DNA of 64,000 bases, taken from Todiramphus chloris collaris (lineage: Eukaryota; Chordata; Aves; Coraciiformes; Alcedinidae). Shown here in pieces: positions 1 to 11,700 of this stretch. The stretch is from positions 1,365,069 to 1,429,068 of the forward strand of contig JANVCC010000026.1 in NCBI GenBank assembly GCA_025345505.1, given 5' to 3'. The notes under the pieces are model-generated. The model saw nothing but the letters and a program-made list of their open reading frames with translations, ran no database searches and was not told where the DNA came from. Numbering within the stretch: the first letter of the stretch is position 1; every line of letters begins with the position of its first letter. Position numbers and translations under genes: made by a program.

Positions 1-3000
1 CTCGTTTATTTCTGCTTCCAGTGCTCATGCTGGCCTAATTAAATGTTGTTTTCCTGATGGATTGTTAGATCATCTCAGCCAAATAATTAGATTGGCTGAT
101 GATCTGTGACATACAATTTCTTTGTCTTTGCATTTGCAGCTGGCTTTTGGGGAGCGCAGCTTTGCCGCGGGCCTGTCGGCAGCGGGACCCGCCAGTGCCC
201 TCGGTGCCAGCCCCTGCGCCTCGGTGGCAGAGGGTGCCTGGGAGCTGGGGGGCCTGGAGCTCCTGCTGACCTGGGGCTGACAGAAACCTCTGCTGCCATT
301 GTGTGGCCTTACCTTGGTGAAATCAGCTGGTGTTTCTTCCCATGGTTTTGTTTTAATTTTGCCATCAAAATGAAGCTCTGGATGTTTTATTAAATGAAAT
401 CTAATTACTCTGGTTGAAGGCATATCCTTTATATTATTGAAAAGAAGAAAAAATAAGAAAGAGAAGTAATTATGTGAGGAAAATACACTGTGCCTCACGA
501 GTGCTGCTTCTTTCAAAGCCTGGGTGCTCTTTCTATTGTATTTCTTCACCCTAATTCTTCTTCCTGTCCAAGGTGGGCTTGAGACAGGGCTGAAGGTAAA
601 AGGAAAAGTTCGTGCAGGTTCTGGGGCTCGGCTCTCAAGGTCCCTAAGAACCAGCACAGCTCAAAGCTGCCTGGAAACCAGGAAGGTTGAAGAGCACTGA
701 GCTTAAGCTGTGCTGTGCGTGATGCAAAGCAGCTGCCCTGGCCCATCTGCTCTGGTTTGCTAGCGGCACAAGCCATCGGACAGAGGCTGCCTGGCACCAT
801 GTGAAGCGTTCTCTCCTGTCCAGCCCGGGAGCAGCCCAGCTGCAGCAGCGGCACAGGACCATCGATCACGCTGCTGCCGAGGGGGAGCACGAGAGCCCTG
901 CCCTCCCAGGGCATCCGCCCTGGGCCAGATGTCCTATTCCTGTCCACCTTCCTCTTTCTACATTAGCTGGGGCTGGGGTCTTGCTGCCCTGGGGCCAAGG
1001 TCTGGTGTTTCCACAGCAGATGTGTCTCCAGAGGTGTGTGGTGGAATTGTGCGTTGTCCTTCCTTCTTGGGTTTGTGTAAGGCTGGACAGAAGGGAAGCA
1101 CCTTCTCCGAACTAAGCGTGTGTGTGTTCTGAGGAGTGCTCATTTGCAAACAGTTTTGCAAACGCATTTTACTCTTTATTCCATCTTAATATACAATATT
1201 ATTAAGTCATACTTTTTTTACTTTTTTACTGCTCCCATTCCTTTTCAAACGGAGGGAAAGACTGTACTGTTGGCTTCTGGGACGCATTTTGCACCTGAAA
1301 GACCTGGCGTTAGTGGGGTATCTTGTTTGGCAGGAGCTTCAGCCCAAGAGCGGGTCCTGGATACAAGTTTATTTTATGATATACTTTTCTTTTTAAATGA
1401 GTCTGTCTTGCATAAAAATGAATGTGTCTCATATGCAGGCTTCCCCCTTGTCATTTCCAGTAGCATTTAAAATGATGCACACTGGTGACTTAGCTTGTGG
1501 AGAAATACTGCACAGCGAGGGAATTCCTGTAGGTGTTTGGTGCTGGCACCAGCATCTCGTTACATGTACCAGTGTCAGGATTTTCACCTGTCTTACAAAG
1601 TGCTCTCCCCCTAACAGAGACACCTGATAGTGCTCCAGTCTTAAAACCATTAGGAGAGATGGATCTTCTGAGGATTCAGATGAGATCCTAACTTCCCTGG
1701 CTGCAGGTGCAATAATGCCTTAATGCAGGGAAGGAGAAATCACCTCCCAGTCCATCAGGTCATGCCTTAGCGTTGAGAATGGATCAGAGGATGTGGCTGG
1801 CCTTAGTGTGTGACAAATAGTCCTAAACAGGTATGTTGAGTCTTTTATATCACGTGATGTAACCAGAGAAATCAAGAGTATGCAAGAGAAAAAAACAGAG
1901 TCCTAGATTCTATGAAATAGCTTCACTTGTTTTTTTCCTGTTTCATCACTGCCAATAAACAATATGCAGCTACATTGTTTTCATTATTCCTTTTAGAAAA
2001 CTTGGCAGTGCTGATTTGAATTCTTGTTCTACCTAATGTAATTTTTAGATCCTAAATGAGCTTTATCCAAACTGTTCCTTAGCTAAACAGAAAGAATTGG
2101 ATTATAAAATGGAAAAGAAATGGATAGCTTGGGATTTTTTTTCTTGTGGTGCCTTGGAAAAAAAAAGTAGAAATTCTGCAAAGCTTTCTAAGAATCGTTA
2201 AATATTTAAAGTTAGTTCATTAGGAGTAAAAAAAAAAAGAGAGAATTTAAGCCTTTAAATCCTTTCATCTGCTCTGACGTGAACTGGAGTGTTTAATGCC
2301 AGGAACCCTGGGATGCTTGCTGCTGAGGCACCTCTCAGCTTTCCGGACCAATGCCCAGAGCACCGAGGAAGGTGAATTTTTCAGCCTGACAGTCACTTTT
2401 GAAATCAGTTCCAGTGTGCTGGAATGACTTGAAGAAATGTAAATAGTATTATTTTAAAGGAATATGGGGGGGGGGGGGGGGGGAGTCTGGTTGGTGTTAA
2501 GTGAAGGAAATATCTTAAATTTGATCTGTGATCTGTTCTAGCAAGAACATAGAGGAGCAGAGTAGAGGGAAGGGGCTGAGAGCCAGCTCCCGAAGGAACC
2601 CAGTCTTGTGAAGTAGAGGGCTTGAAAATGGCAAGAAGCGTGGTAATTGTGCACGGGGGGGCAAATGGGAGTCAAACACGGAATGGTATTTTGGTAGGGT
2701 CTCCTGAAGGCTGCAAGGCTTTGCTGTTGTAAAGCCCAAATTGTTTTAGAGGTCTGCTCACCTCTAGTCCTTCCACAGGCATGGACCTGCTGGGTGCTGT
2801 CCTGTGCTGTGTTTTACTGGGGGCAGGGATTAACCTCCTGACTTGACAGTTTCACAGTGGAGTGTTTTCCAGTTAAGATCTGACTGTTAAGCAGTGACAC
2901 TGCTACTCTGACCTTGCTGTGGAAAGCCACAGAGTAGTCTTGAGACAGCCTTTTGTCTGAAAGCTGAGGTAGCAAAGCAAGATAGTGTGTCAGAAGTGGG

Positions 3001-3224
3001 GGAACCAGGCACCAGCTCTACAGAATCCCATCACCTTTTTTTCCTGAAAGAATGCAAGTTTCTCCCCTGAGTGGTGGTGTGGGTGCAGAGCTAATTGAGC
3101 AGACAGGCGAAACAATTGCCACCTTAGTGGACAAGTTACCTTCTTATGGTAAGAAAACAGAATGTTTTGATTCAGGAAAATTTCCATTTGGAAAGTTTTC
3201 TACTTGTCAAACATTTCAAGCAGA
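1..3224. other. Intergenic DNA, no gene seen
   Basis: No exon, RNA gene or mobile element could be supported here apart from a G homopolymer at 2466-2483. The open frames (up to 195 codons at 70-657 on the minus strand) show no recognisable domain and no codon-level pattern. Their composition simply follows the local GC content, which is high around 150-280 and 780-1000. Inference: non-coding DNA far upstream of DOCK10. Confidence 0.6.
2466..2483 (+). repeat. Poly-G homopolymer, 18 G
   Basis: An uninterrupted run of 18 G follows AATAT and precedes AGTCTGG. Runs of this length are unstable, prone to sequencing-length error and able to form G-quadruplex structure. The exact count should not be trusted. 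Confidence 0.9.
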
Positions 3225-3291
3225 GCAGACTGTGGACAGTTGGGCTTGATAATCTTGGAGGTATTTTCCAGCCCTAATGATTCTGTGATGA
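3225..3291 (+). mobile_element. CR1 LINE, 3'-end fragment
   Basis: The stretch reads as the last part of an avian CR1: a 'ttgggcttgataatctt' block, then a diverged 'ggtattttccagccc' version of the usual GGTCTTTTCCAACC, then 'aatgattctgtgatg' like the CR1 terminal short repeats. Only the extreme 3' end is present. CR1 copies are commonly 5'-truncated because reverse transcription starts at the 3' end of the RNA. Several differences from the usual tail suggest an older insertion. Confidence 0.75.
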
Positions 3292-6200
3292 TAATGAGTC
3301 TAAGCTCCTGCAGCAGAGCCCCAGGCTAGAAAGATACGCGTATTCCAGAGAAACATGGGTGATCATTCTGCCAGTCAGACAACCTGCCTTCCATAGAGGC
3401 TTCCAGGAATCCTCAGCACAATTACCTTTCATCTTCACTGGATGACTCTTTTGCGCAGGTCCTTGGAGTGGTTGTTTCAGGCCGAGTCCTGCCAAACTTA
3501 CTCCACGCAGCTGGCTCTGCTGAGACAAGTGCACGGCTGGCGCACGCTTAAAGCTCGCTTCCTGGAGCACCTCGCTGTGCCTGCTGCGGGGTGAGGAGCG
3601 CAGTAAATAACAGCAGTGCCTCTGACTACAAGAACTGCGGGAGAAAGGCTGGCATGTGAAAATATTTCCCCATTACTGCTTGCTGAAGTAAACAAGCACT
3701 CTGGTGACAGGAACTGTGTACGTTTGGTGTTCTTGCCTCATTACCGGCTCCTGTTTCTGACGAGAAAATCCCCAAACTGCTTAGTAGGCAAAACCCCTGT
3801 TGTGTGCCAGGCGCTGGGAGCTGCTAATGAATGCTGCTGGAGGAGAAGGGCTCCAGTCGGGTGCTGATGTAAATGGGATTGTCAGCAGGTCAGAGACAAA
3901 CATGAGAAGGAATGCAGATGTTTAAAGAGAATGATTTAGTGAGATAATTTGTATGATATTTTATTCCTTTCATACAGTAAAAGAAAAGCCTCTGAAAAAC
4001 AGAAATGAGAGAGGAGATGGCAACTGTCTGTGTCTGGGAAGCACAAGGCTGGATGGGAAGGTGACACCCAAATCAATTTGATAACCATCGGATGAGATGC
4101 TAGTTCTTCAGCTCGGCTGTGGGCAAGAGCACTGCTTGTCCCCCTTCCCCCTCTCCTTCTTCAATCCAGTATGTGCAAGAGGGAGGAGGAAGGTTCAGAG
4201 CACGTCACTCTCCTTCCACCCTGCCATGGTACAGTGATGGGAACTGTGTGCTATGAAACCTGCCTTAGGTCAAGAACGAGACACTCCCTCATCAGGTGCA
4301 GAGCACTGAACCCACTGTGGTCACCGTGACAGGACACAAGTGGGCAGCTTTGTCCCTTGAGAGCTAGAACAGATTGTTTTAACCTCTTTGTCATTCGGTG
4401 GGTAGATGGTTTCAGAGATCACCTTCTTCACTGTTCCCCAGCGTGCAGCAGCAGCAGGTACTTGGTCTAAAGCAACCTGCAGTACAAAAGGAAGGGCGCA
4501 GTTGGGTAAAGCAGCTTCATAATTAAAGATATTTATGAAAGGCCACCTGAAAAGGGCTGTGTTTCAAGCCAAAGACTCTAATTTTCCTTCCTCTCTAATT
4601 AACGCTATTTGTGCTGAAACGGGTGGCCGTTTGTATGAGAAATTGCTTCCCTAACCTTCTAGAGAGGGCAGTGTCATTGCAACAGTGCTTTCACATTTTG
4701 CAGGTCCCCTGTTTGTAATCAAACCTTTTTTCCTTAACAAAACCCTTAGGCATGGCACAAAGTAGATGAATGTTGGTATTTAGCACTTCAAAATAGACAA
4801 GTCTCCTTGAAAAGGGGAAGGTGACTGGTTCTGTGATTGTCTCTCTCTTGTAGCTGCGGCATAATACAAAATTCAAAGTTCTTCTGATTAAAATTTTTAA
4901 TGATCAGAATAATTGCCTTTAGGTGCCGTACGCTTGACGCCTGCTTTCTGCATCAATGTGCAGGTGAGCTAAGCAGAGAGCTCCCTTGCGCTTGGAAATG
5001 ACTGCAGCCCTTGTTGTGTTAGAGGCTGTTCCCCAGAGACACCCAGCACCCGCCTGGTTCTTGCAGTGTGTGCTCAAAGAGCTCAGAGCTTCTTGAGGAG
5101 CCACCTCTGAATCTCACGGGATCAGGACCTGGATAGGTTCCCAGGAAGCCACAGAAGAAAGCAGCTTTAGGACAGAACCGGGGTGAGTCCTGCAAGGCTC
5201 AGTTCCTTCCAGAGTCTATTACATGAAGTGCCTGCTTCAGTGGGCAGAAAGTTGAAATCAGATCAGTCTGTGAGCATTTGATTTCCAATTGTGGTGCCCC
5301 TGAGGAAGGCAGAGCATTTCTCCTAGAAGAGTGCTCTTTCCTCTCTTCTTTACAAGCTTTCTATCTCACTGGATGTCTTCTGACTTCAGTTCCCATTTTG
5401 CTCTTATCCCACCTCAGTTTCTCGGGAGACAGCCCTGAGGGACCGGTCATGCCCTTGGGATCGCAGACAGTGCTCCCAACAGTCCTGAGGCTTTCAGCTC
5501 TCCTGGGGATGTCTTGTTGAGTTTCTGGTTGCCACATGTGAGTGTTCATGGTGTATGGAGCTGAACCTGTCTCCATCTTTAGCTGCATCTGGAGCTGGGC
5601 CCTCCCTTTCTCTGGGTTAAAATAGCAGAGTTCTGACAAAAGAGAGAAAAATGATGCAAGAATAGTCAATGGGATGAGTGGATGGTTTCTGGGCTATGCA
5701 AACCAGGTCTAATTTCCCAGTCAGACTCAGACAGAGCAATGTGGTTAATTAGAAAATAGATGAAACTCTAGTGGTCAGAGGTGCTGGTGGTCCTGGACTT
5801 AATATTCCATCAGGGCTAAGGGCTTTTTCACCTAAAAAATACTAAAATCAATACTTCCATGAAATCTCATTTCTACTCATCAGCTTTTTCTCATGGAGTA
5901 AAATTCATTGTCAAAAGGGTCACCATGAGTTCTGCTCCTCCAGCTGAATTGGTAAGCCTTGTTCAGGTTTGGAGCTGGATGAAGATGCTGGCTTAGGTTG
6001 ACCAGTTGTTCAGTGTTAGATCTTTTTCTCATCCTGCTAGTTGTGATGCTGAAACCAGCAGGATCCTGTAAGGAATGAATGGGTCTTGAGGCTTCATTTG
6101 GTGTGCAACTCACGCTTGCTTTCACCTTATCCAAATAAAAAAGCCTTAGCTCTTTTTATAGGTGCTGTAAAAACACTTCTGGTGAACGTTCTATACGTAT

Positions 6201-7289
6201 TTGCTGTTTGTATCAAGCTCACTTTTGGCCGCTGCTCAAGGCAGAACTCTGACCTAGATGAACTGCTACGGGCAGTCTTACGTTCGTACGGTTTGCAGGT
6301 GACTGCTCTGAGGAGCAAAGTCACCCGTGGGGTGGACAGTTACTGAGGTGCTGAAAAGGGAATCTTGCCATGTTTATAGAGACCCAGCTATCACAGACCT
6401 GTTGCAGATTCTCCTTCACAGCAGGAGCAGAATTACCTAACCACGTATTTCTTAGTTCCTTGTCGCACATGCTGGAGAGGACCTAAAATCAGCCTTCTTC
6501 ATTACAATGGCACTTGTCTTTTGGGTGTCTTGAAAGACCCTGTGAAGCCCAAATGCCCTGGGTTAGAAAAGCGCACAGCTTCGGAGATACGGAGAGAGCT
6601 GTAGTGATTTATATGAACTGCAGCTCTGGAACTACCTTTGGAACAAACTGTGGAGAAGATATCCTCTGTGGCAGAGGGCAGCTGCTCCGGACCTCTCATG
6701 AGCTGCCACCACTTAGATATTATTGGAATGACAATTGTAACTAACCCAGGTGTGAGTGTGGGTATGACTGACAGAAGCCTAACCTGTTTCTAACCTTGGA
6801 GTGCAGAAGGAGGAGACCACAAACATCATATATTTGCAGTTATCAAAAGTAACTTTTTCAGAGAGTATTAAACTTCTTGAACGCAAACCTGAAAGTTTTG
6901 TCCTTGAAATTGTTTTACAGGCACTTAGGGTTTGTTGTTTGGTTTTTTTCTGAAAGCTGAAGAGGCGTGTGCAGAAGTGAGTAAGAAACTTTTCTTAAAT
7001 ACCTGAGTCCTGGCTGTTAATAATGAATGAGATCTGAGACTAGGCTGTAGCTGTTACGCAGATGGGACGGTTTAGCTGTTTTTATTAAAAGTCAAAATGT
7101 GTGAATTACAAATATATGCAGAGACAATCTCACAAAGGATATTAAAAATCCTTGTGAATGTTTCTGACATGAGGAAGCTACCAGAAAAAATATGCTTTCA
7201 CCCTGAGCAATAATGACAGTTTAACTTGGAGGTAATGGATATCTGAGTGATTGATCTGGTGTTGCGTTCGGGGAACCTGAATAGGAGAC
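3292..7289. other. Intergenic DNA, no gene seen
   Basis: Nothing recognisable was found. Open frames are all about 100 codons or shorter, on both strands, overlapping each other and without known motifs. Confidence 0.6.
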
Positions 7290-7455
7290 AAAGAGGTGAA
7301 TAGGAGACTTTTATTTGCTGTTCCTCACAATACTGAGGACAAAGAAATAAACAATGATAAGTTCGGGTATCAGATTTAAGTACTGAAAGAAAGGGCTTCT
7401 TATGCACGCCAGATAATTAAATCTTGGAGCTCATTGCCATAGTAAGAGACAAGAT
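7290..7455 (+). mobile_element. Ancient CR1/L3-like LINE fragment (ORF2 C-terminal region)
   Basis: The sequence matches the remembered pattern of old amniote CR1/L3-type copies: 'gctgttcctcacaatactga' (coding something like the SSHNTRT block), then 'gggcttcttatgcacgcca', then 'gataattaaatcttggagct' followed by 'cattgcc' (like the TQRIIKLWNSLP block). It is diverged, with stops in the plausible frame and no ends preserved, so it is older than the other short copies in the window. The left boundary is uncertain and could reach about 7200. Family assignment is by pattern memory, not by alignment. Confidence 0.6.
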
Positions 7456-8494
7456 ATAATGACTTAACAAAAAAAGAACAAAATTAGTAGGTGGTAGCCT
7501 TCAGTCATCCCAGCACAGTGCAGAAATCTTCTTTCCAGGGGATTGCGAAACTTCTCCAGCAGCCACACCTCTATTGCCCTGGTTCTTACACTTCTTCTGA
7601 AGGCTCTATGGCTGGCAGCTGTTGAAGGGAGGATGTGGCATTTGGAGGGCCTGCAGTCTTGCAATCCGTAAGGGCTCATCTGCAGTATCCTGGGGACCTG
7701 GATAGGAGAGGAAATCTGTCAGTCTGTGTTTCAGAACAGTACTCTGTTTGCCCGGGTGGGATTGGGGATACAGTATTCTCAGGAGTGGGTGCGGAGCCTG
7801 TGGCGAGGGAAAAGGTGTCTCAGTGGTTGGTGGCCTCTCATCCTGTCACTGAGGGCACCTTGGCTGTGTCACAGCTTTGTGATGGCAGCAGAGCAAGTGA
7901 TGCTGTGTTCTTGTGTACACCTGGATTTTCTTCTGCAGAAAAGCTGGTTAGATGGGAGAGGACTGGTGATGGTACCCTCAGCTTCCAAGTAGGTTACTTG
8001 GAGGACAACGATTCTTCTCTGCAACACCAGACATAGCCAGTCCGCGTGCCCAGCAACCAGGACTGGTGGTGTACTGTCGAGTGCCTCTCTTCAATGTCTG
8101 TTTGGTCTTGCTCTGCAGCAGTGGCAGCTTGGGCACTGTAAGATGACCCCTGAGACTGGCTCTGCTAGTGACCTCTCTTGAATTGCTGAATGAGTTCAAG
8201 TAACTCAACTTGGTGCTTCCATTTTTTTGCCACACTCTTCCTGCTCTGTCTGTTCAGGGTGAGCAGGACTTGGCACCTGCCTGTCTAGAAGGCACAAGAT
8301 TGCAGTAAGGCAGGATTTTTTTAACCTTCAGCACAGTTCATTAGCTGGGGTTGGGCACAATGGCCAGTTGGAAGTGTGACGTGTGTTTAGGAACATCCAC
8401 CTGAATATTACCACCTGCACTGCCACAGGAAGCTTTTTAGGACAAAGTCCCTTTCTCTTGATGTGTTTGTACAGCGCCTCATACAATGGACCTC
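7456..8494. other. Intergenic DNA between two LINE copies, no gene seen
   Basis: Overlapping plus-strand open frames at 7635-8036 and 7726-7992 have no recognisable domain. No splice or promoter pattern stands out. Confidence 0.55.
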
Positions 8495-8785
8495 GCAGAA
8501 TGTTCGGGGTTGGAAGGGACCTCCGGAGATCATTAAGTCCAATCCCCCTGCCAGAGCAGGACAGCACTAGAGCAGATCACTCAGAAATGCATCCAGACAG
8601 ATCTTGAGAGTGTCCAGAGAAGGAGACTCCACAGCCTCTCTGGGGAGTCTGTTCCAGTGCTCTGCTACTCTTAGAGGAAAGAAGTTCTTTCTCATGTTGA
8701 GGTGGAACTTCCTGTACTCGAGCTTGGATCCATCGTTCCTCATCCTGTCACAATGCACAAGTGACAAGAGGTGGTCCCTGCCTTC
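8495..8785 (-). mobile_element. CR1 LINE, 3' end with ORF2 C-terminus
   Basis: Read on the minus strand, this is the 3' end of an avian CR1. A 66-codon open frame (8567-8767) reads through the conserved C-terminal block of CR1 ORF2, including [33 protein letters not shown] and the CLDAF motif. It is followed by a 3' UTR with TTGGACTTAATGATCT and GGTCCCTTCCAACCCC. The 5' part, with reverse transcriptase and endonuclease, is missing, which is the usual 5' truncation. The surviving frame is open over its whole length, so divergence is only moderate. Confidence 0.93.
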
Positions 8786-11700
8786 CTAATACCCAACCCT
8801 TACGTATTTATTGACATAAATTTTATAGACAACCATTACCTTGGTTGCAGGTTGCCTGAGCTGCTACTTAGATGTAATAAATAGTAATAATTAAGAATAA
8901 TTGTTACCTTTAAAGGGCAAGACAGTGTCTCTTCTTACTATGCGTTTATTTCATTGCCCAGCCCAGGTGGCAGCTGAAGTACTTCATCTTTTTTTCTGTT
9001 AGGTTTAGTGAAAGCTTTACTAAATTTCCATTCCAAGAATTAGACTAAATGCAGATGTAGAGCTCTCCATGGATTTATAAAATGTTTCATCCTAGAAGCT
9101 AATGCAAAAGATAACGATGCCATTGATGCTATTTTTAGGGACACAGTCTAAAATTCTATGCATTTTTAGAGATGTTACTGAACATCAGAGGAATTGTACA
9201 AGGGACACTAGTGGGTGTGTTCACTTCCCAGTGTATTTGTGGGACTAATTCTGCTGACTGCTCAAAGTATCTGGATTCAGCAGCCATTTAATTTTTCTCC
9301 TGTATCCCCTGACTATTGATTTTTGAGGATGGTTTCGGGGATTTCAGTCTCTCCATGTTATCTTTGCTACTTTGTAAGCAATGGGAGACTAGAAAGGAAG
9401 GTCTTTTGGGGAGAAATAAGGTGTTCCCTGGAGCTGCTCGGTATTTATGTTTTGGGTCTCAGTTATTCCCAGGTATGTGCGCATCCATGAATGCTTCGTA
9501 CACATCCCAGTTTACAATGGAAAACATTGTCTGCTGCTAATACTTGGTGCTTATGGTAATCAGAGTTCTTAGTGCCCCATGTTGAAAGTGGCCTAAGAAT
9601 CCTCTGTTCTTGGCTGCCTTTCAGTCTTCAATTACACCATCTATGCTTATGTGAAAGGGCCGATCTGCTGTCTTGTCATTTGGCGCCTCATTCTCCTGCT
9701 GATCCTGACAGACTGCTTGTAGATGATAAGTAAGCACCTCGCAGCTGGTTGGCAGGTAGGTGCTCTGGAGGAGTTTGTGGTAGTGAAGGAAGTGTGCACG
9801 CTGGAGGAAGAAGGGAGTCATGGGAAGAGCTGACTCTGTGAAAATTTTGACTTTAGATCAGTGTTCAGATCTACAGCTAAGGGGTTTGTAAACCCTTCTG
9901 TTACTGACATCCATTCCCATTCAGGAAGCCAGATCTAGAAAAGTATTTCCATAAAAACCTAGATCTTGTTCTCAAAAATGACCTGTGCATTTAAGGGCTT
10001 AATTCACACAGAAACAACTTGGCAATTGTCTGTTGTTCACTTTAAAGCACCAAACCAGTTTTCTTACCGACCCCGTGCGAGCCAAGCCCATGAACAGTTG
10101 TGCCTTGCTACTGCAGTACCTTTGCTAACAGAAATGGGTATGAAAATGAGCACTAACTTTCTCCAGGACAGACTGGTTTTGATGCCTCTTCTCTACGTGA
10201 GTTTATGTTGGGCTGTTAAGGATTAGGAACAATGAGAGTGTAGGTGTTGCCATTGGTTAGGTTGTCACTGAAAACAGTAAGGAGTATTGAAGTGTTGCTT
10301 GCTTTAATTTATTTTGATCTTGGTATCTTCAAGTATAGTAACTTTTTCTAGTCTGAAAGCTGAATCTATAATGATCTTTACTAATGAAAAGTGACAAACT
10401 AACCGGAGGAGCTGATGTTTTCAAAGAGTGCAGCTGCTGTAGAGTTTCCTTTGAAGAGCTGCGACGTACACCACGAGGCTCTACACGGCTGTGTAACTCC
10501 AACCCTCACCCTTTGCCCAGCTCCCTGAGCCCAAGACACCCTTTGTGTGACACTACCGACCCCAATAGTATGTCATGTTCTTGGTGACTCTGTGTAGCTG
10601 CTGCCATCACCAGTGTGGTCAACTGGATCCACAGTGGCTGACGCTGTACCTGTGCCTGAAGGTGTAGTTTGCATATGCCTGTGCATGCCTATTGGTGTGT
10701 ACCTATACACACAGGTAGCAACCCTGTTCTTCATCGGCGTCAACTGTTTTGTAACACGTGAAAGCAAAGTGAAGCCACTGTTGCCATAAATATGCAGTAT
10801 CAAGCTGCACTGTCACAGTTTATTGATATAAATCTACATTAACTATGTTTTTATTACAAATCTTGTGATTCCCCCCAGGTGTTTGCCTTGTGTGTTTTAA
10901 GAGATAATAATGTAATCTTCACACCATGATAAACTCTCCTATTGCTTCAGAAGGAGCTGTTATCAGAGAACTTTTAAGTTCTTAATTCCTTTTCTGCTTT
11001 TAAAAAAAAAAAAAAACAACCAAACCTGACACTTGAAAATAGCGATCAAGAGCTTGAAACTGCAACTCCTGAGCCATGGTCAAATACGATTAGTTCCCCT
11101 AATGTGACCCTGATTTAGCAATTGAAAAGGACAGGGTTTCTTGCACTCTCCATTGGATTGAGCAGGGTATGAGGTGCCAAAAATTTGTATTGTGAAGAAG
11201 CTGGTAACTTCAGTCTATGTTCAGTAGAAAGTACCATCTATCCTGCTGCAAAACCACATAGCTGGGAATTCTGAACTCATCCCCCCGCCCACAGCAAACG
11301 AAACCTGGGGAGTCTGCTCAGGTTGTTTGCTGCAGGTCTGGGAGTGGAAAGGAGCAGGTAGAAGCAGGGAACTTTACAAGGTGGCTTTTCAGCTGAGTGA
11401 AGACTGCTGGGCCCATGCCCACTTTGCACTCTGATGGTCACCACATGGGTTGAGGCTGGTGGTGTAAACCCAGGGTCAACTTCCATGGCTACCATCAAAG
11501 CAGTGGGACATACCTTTGTTGGGTTTTGTTTGAGAGTCTGATGTGATGCACTTCAGAGTCTGAACCTTCATCCTGGGTTCATTTTTGTTCTTCTTCTGAG
11601 CTTTGCACTGGAAAGCACTACTGGTGTGGGTGGGTTTGAGCTCAGCTGGTTTAGTTCCTGGACAGTAATAAAAATTCCTGCCATATGAGGTGACTGTAAC

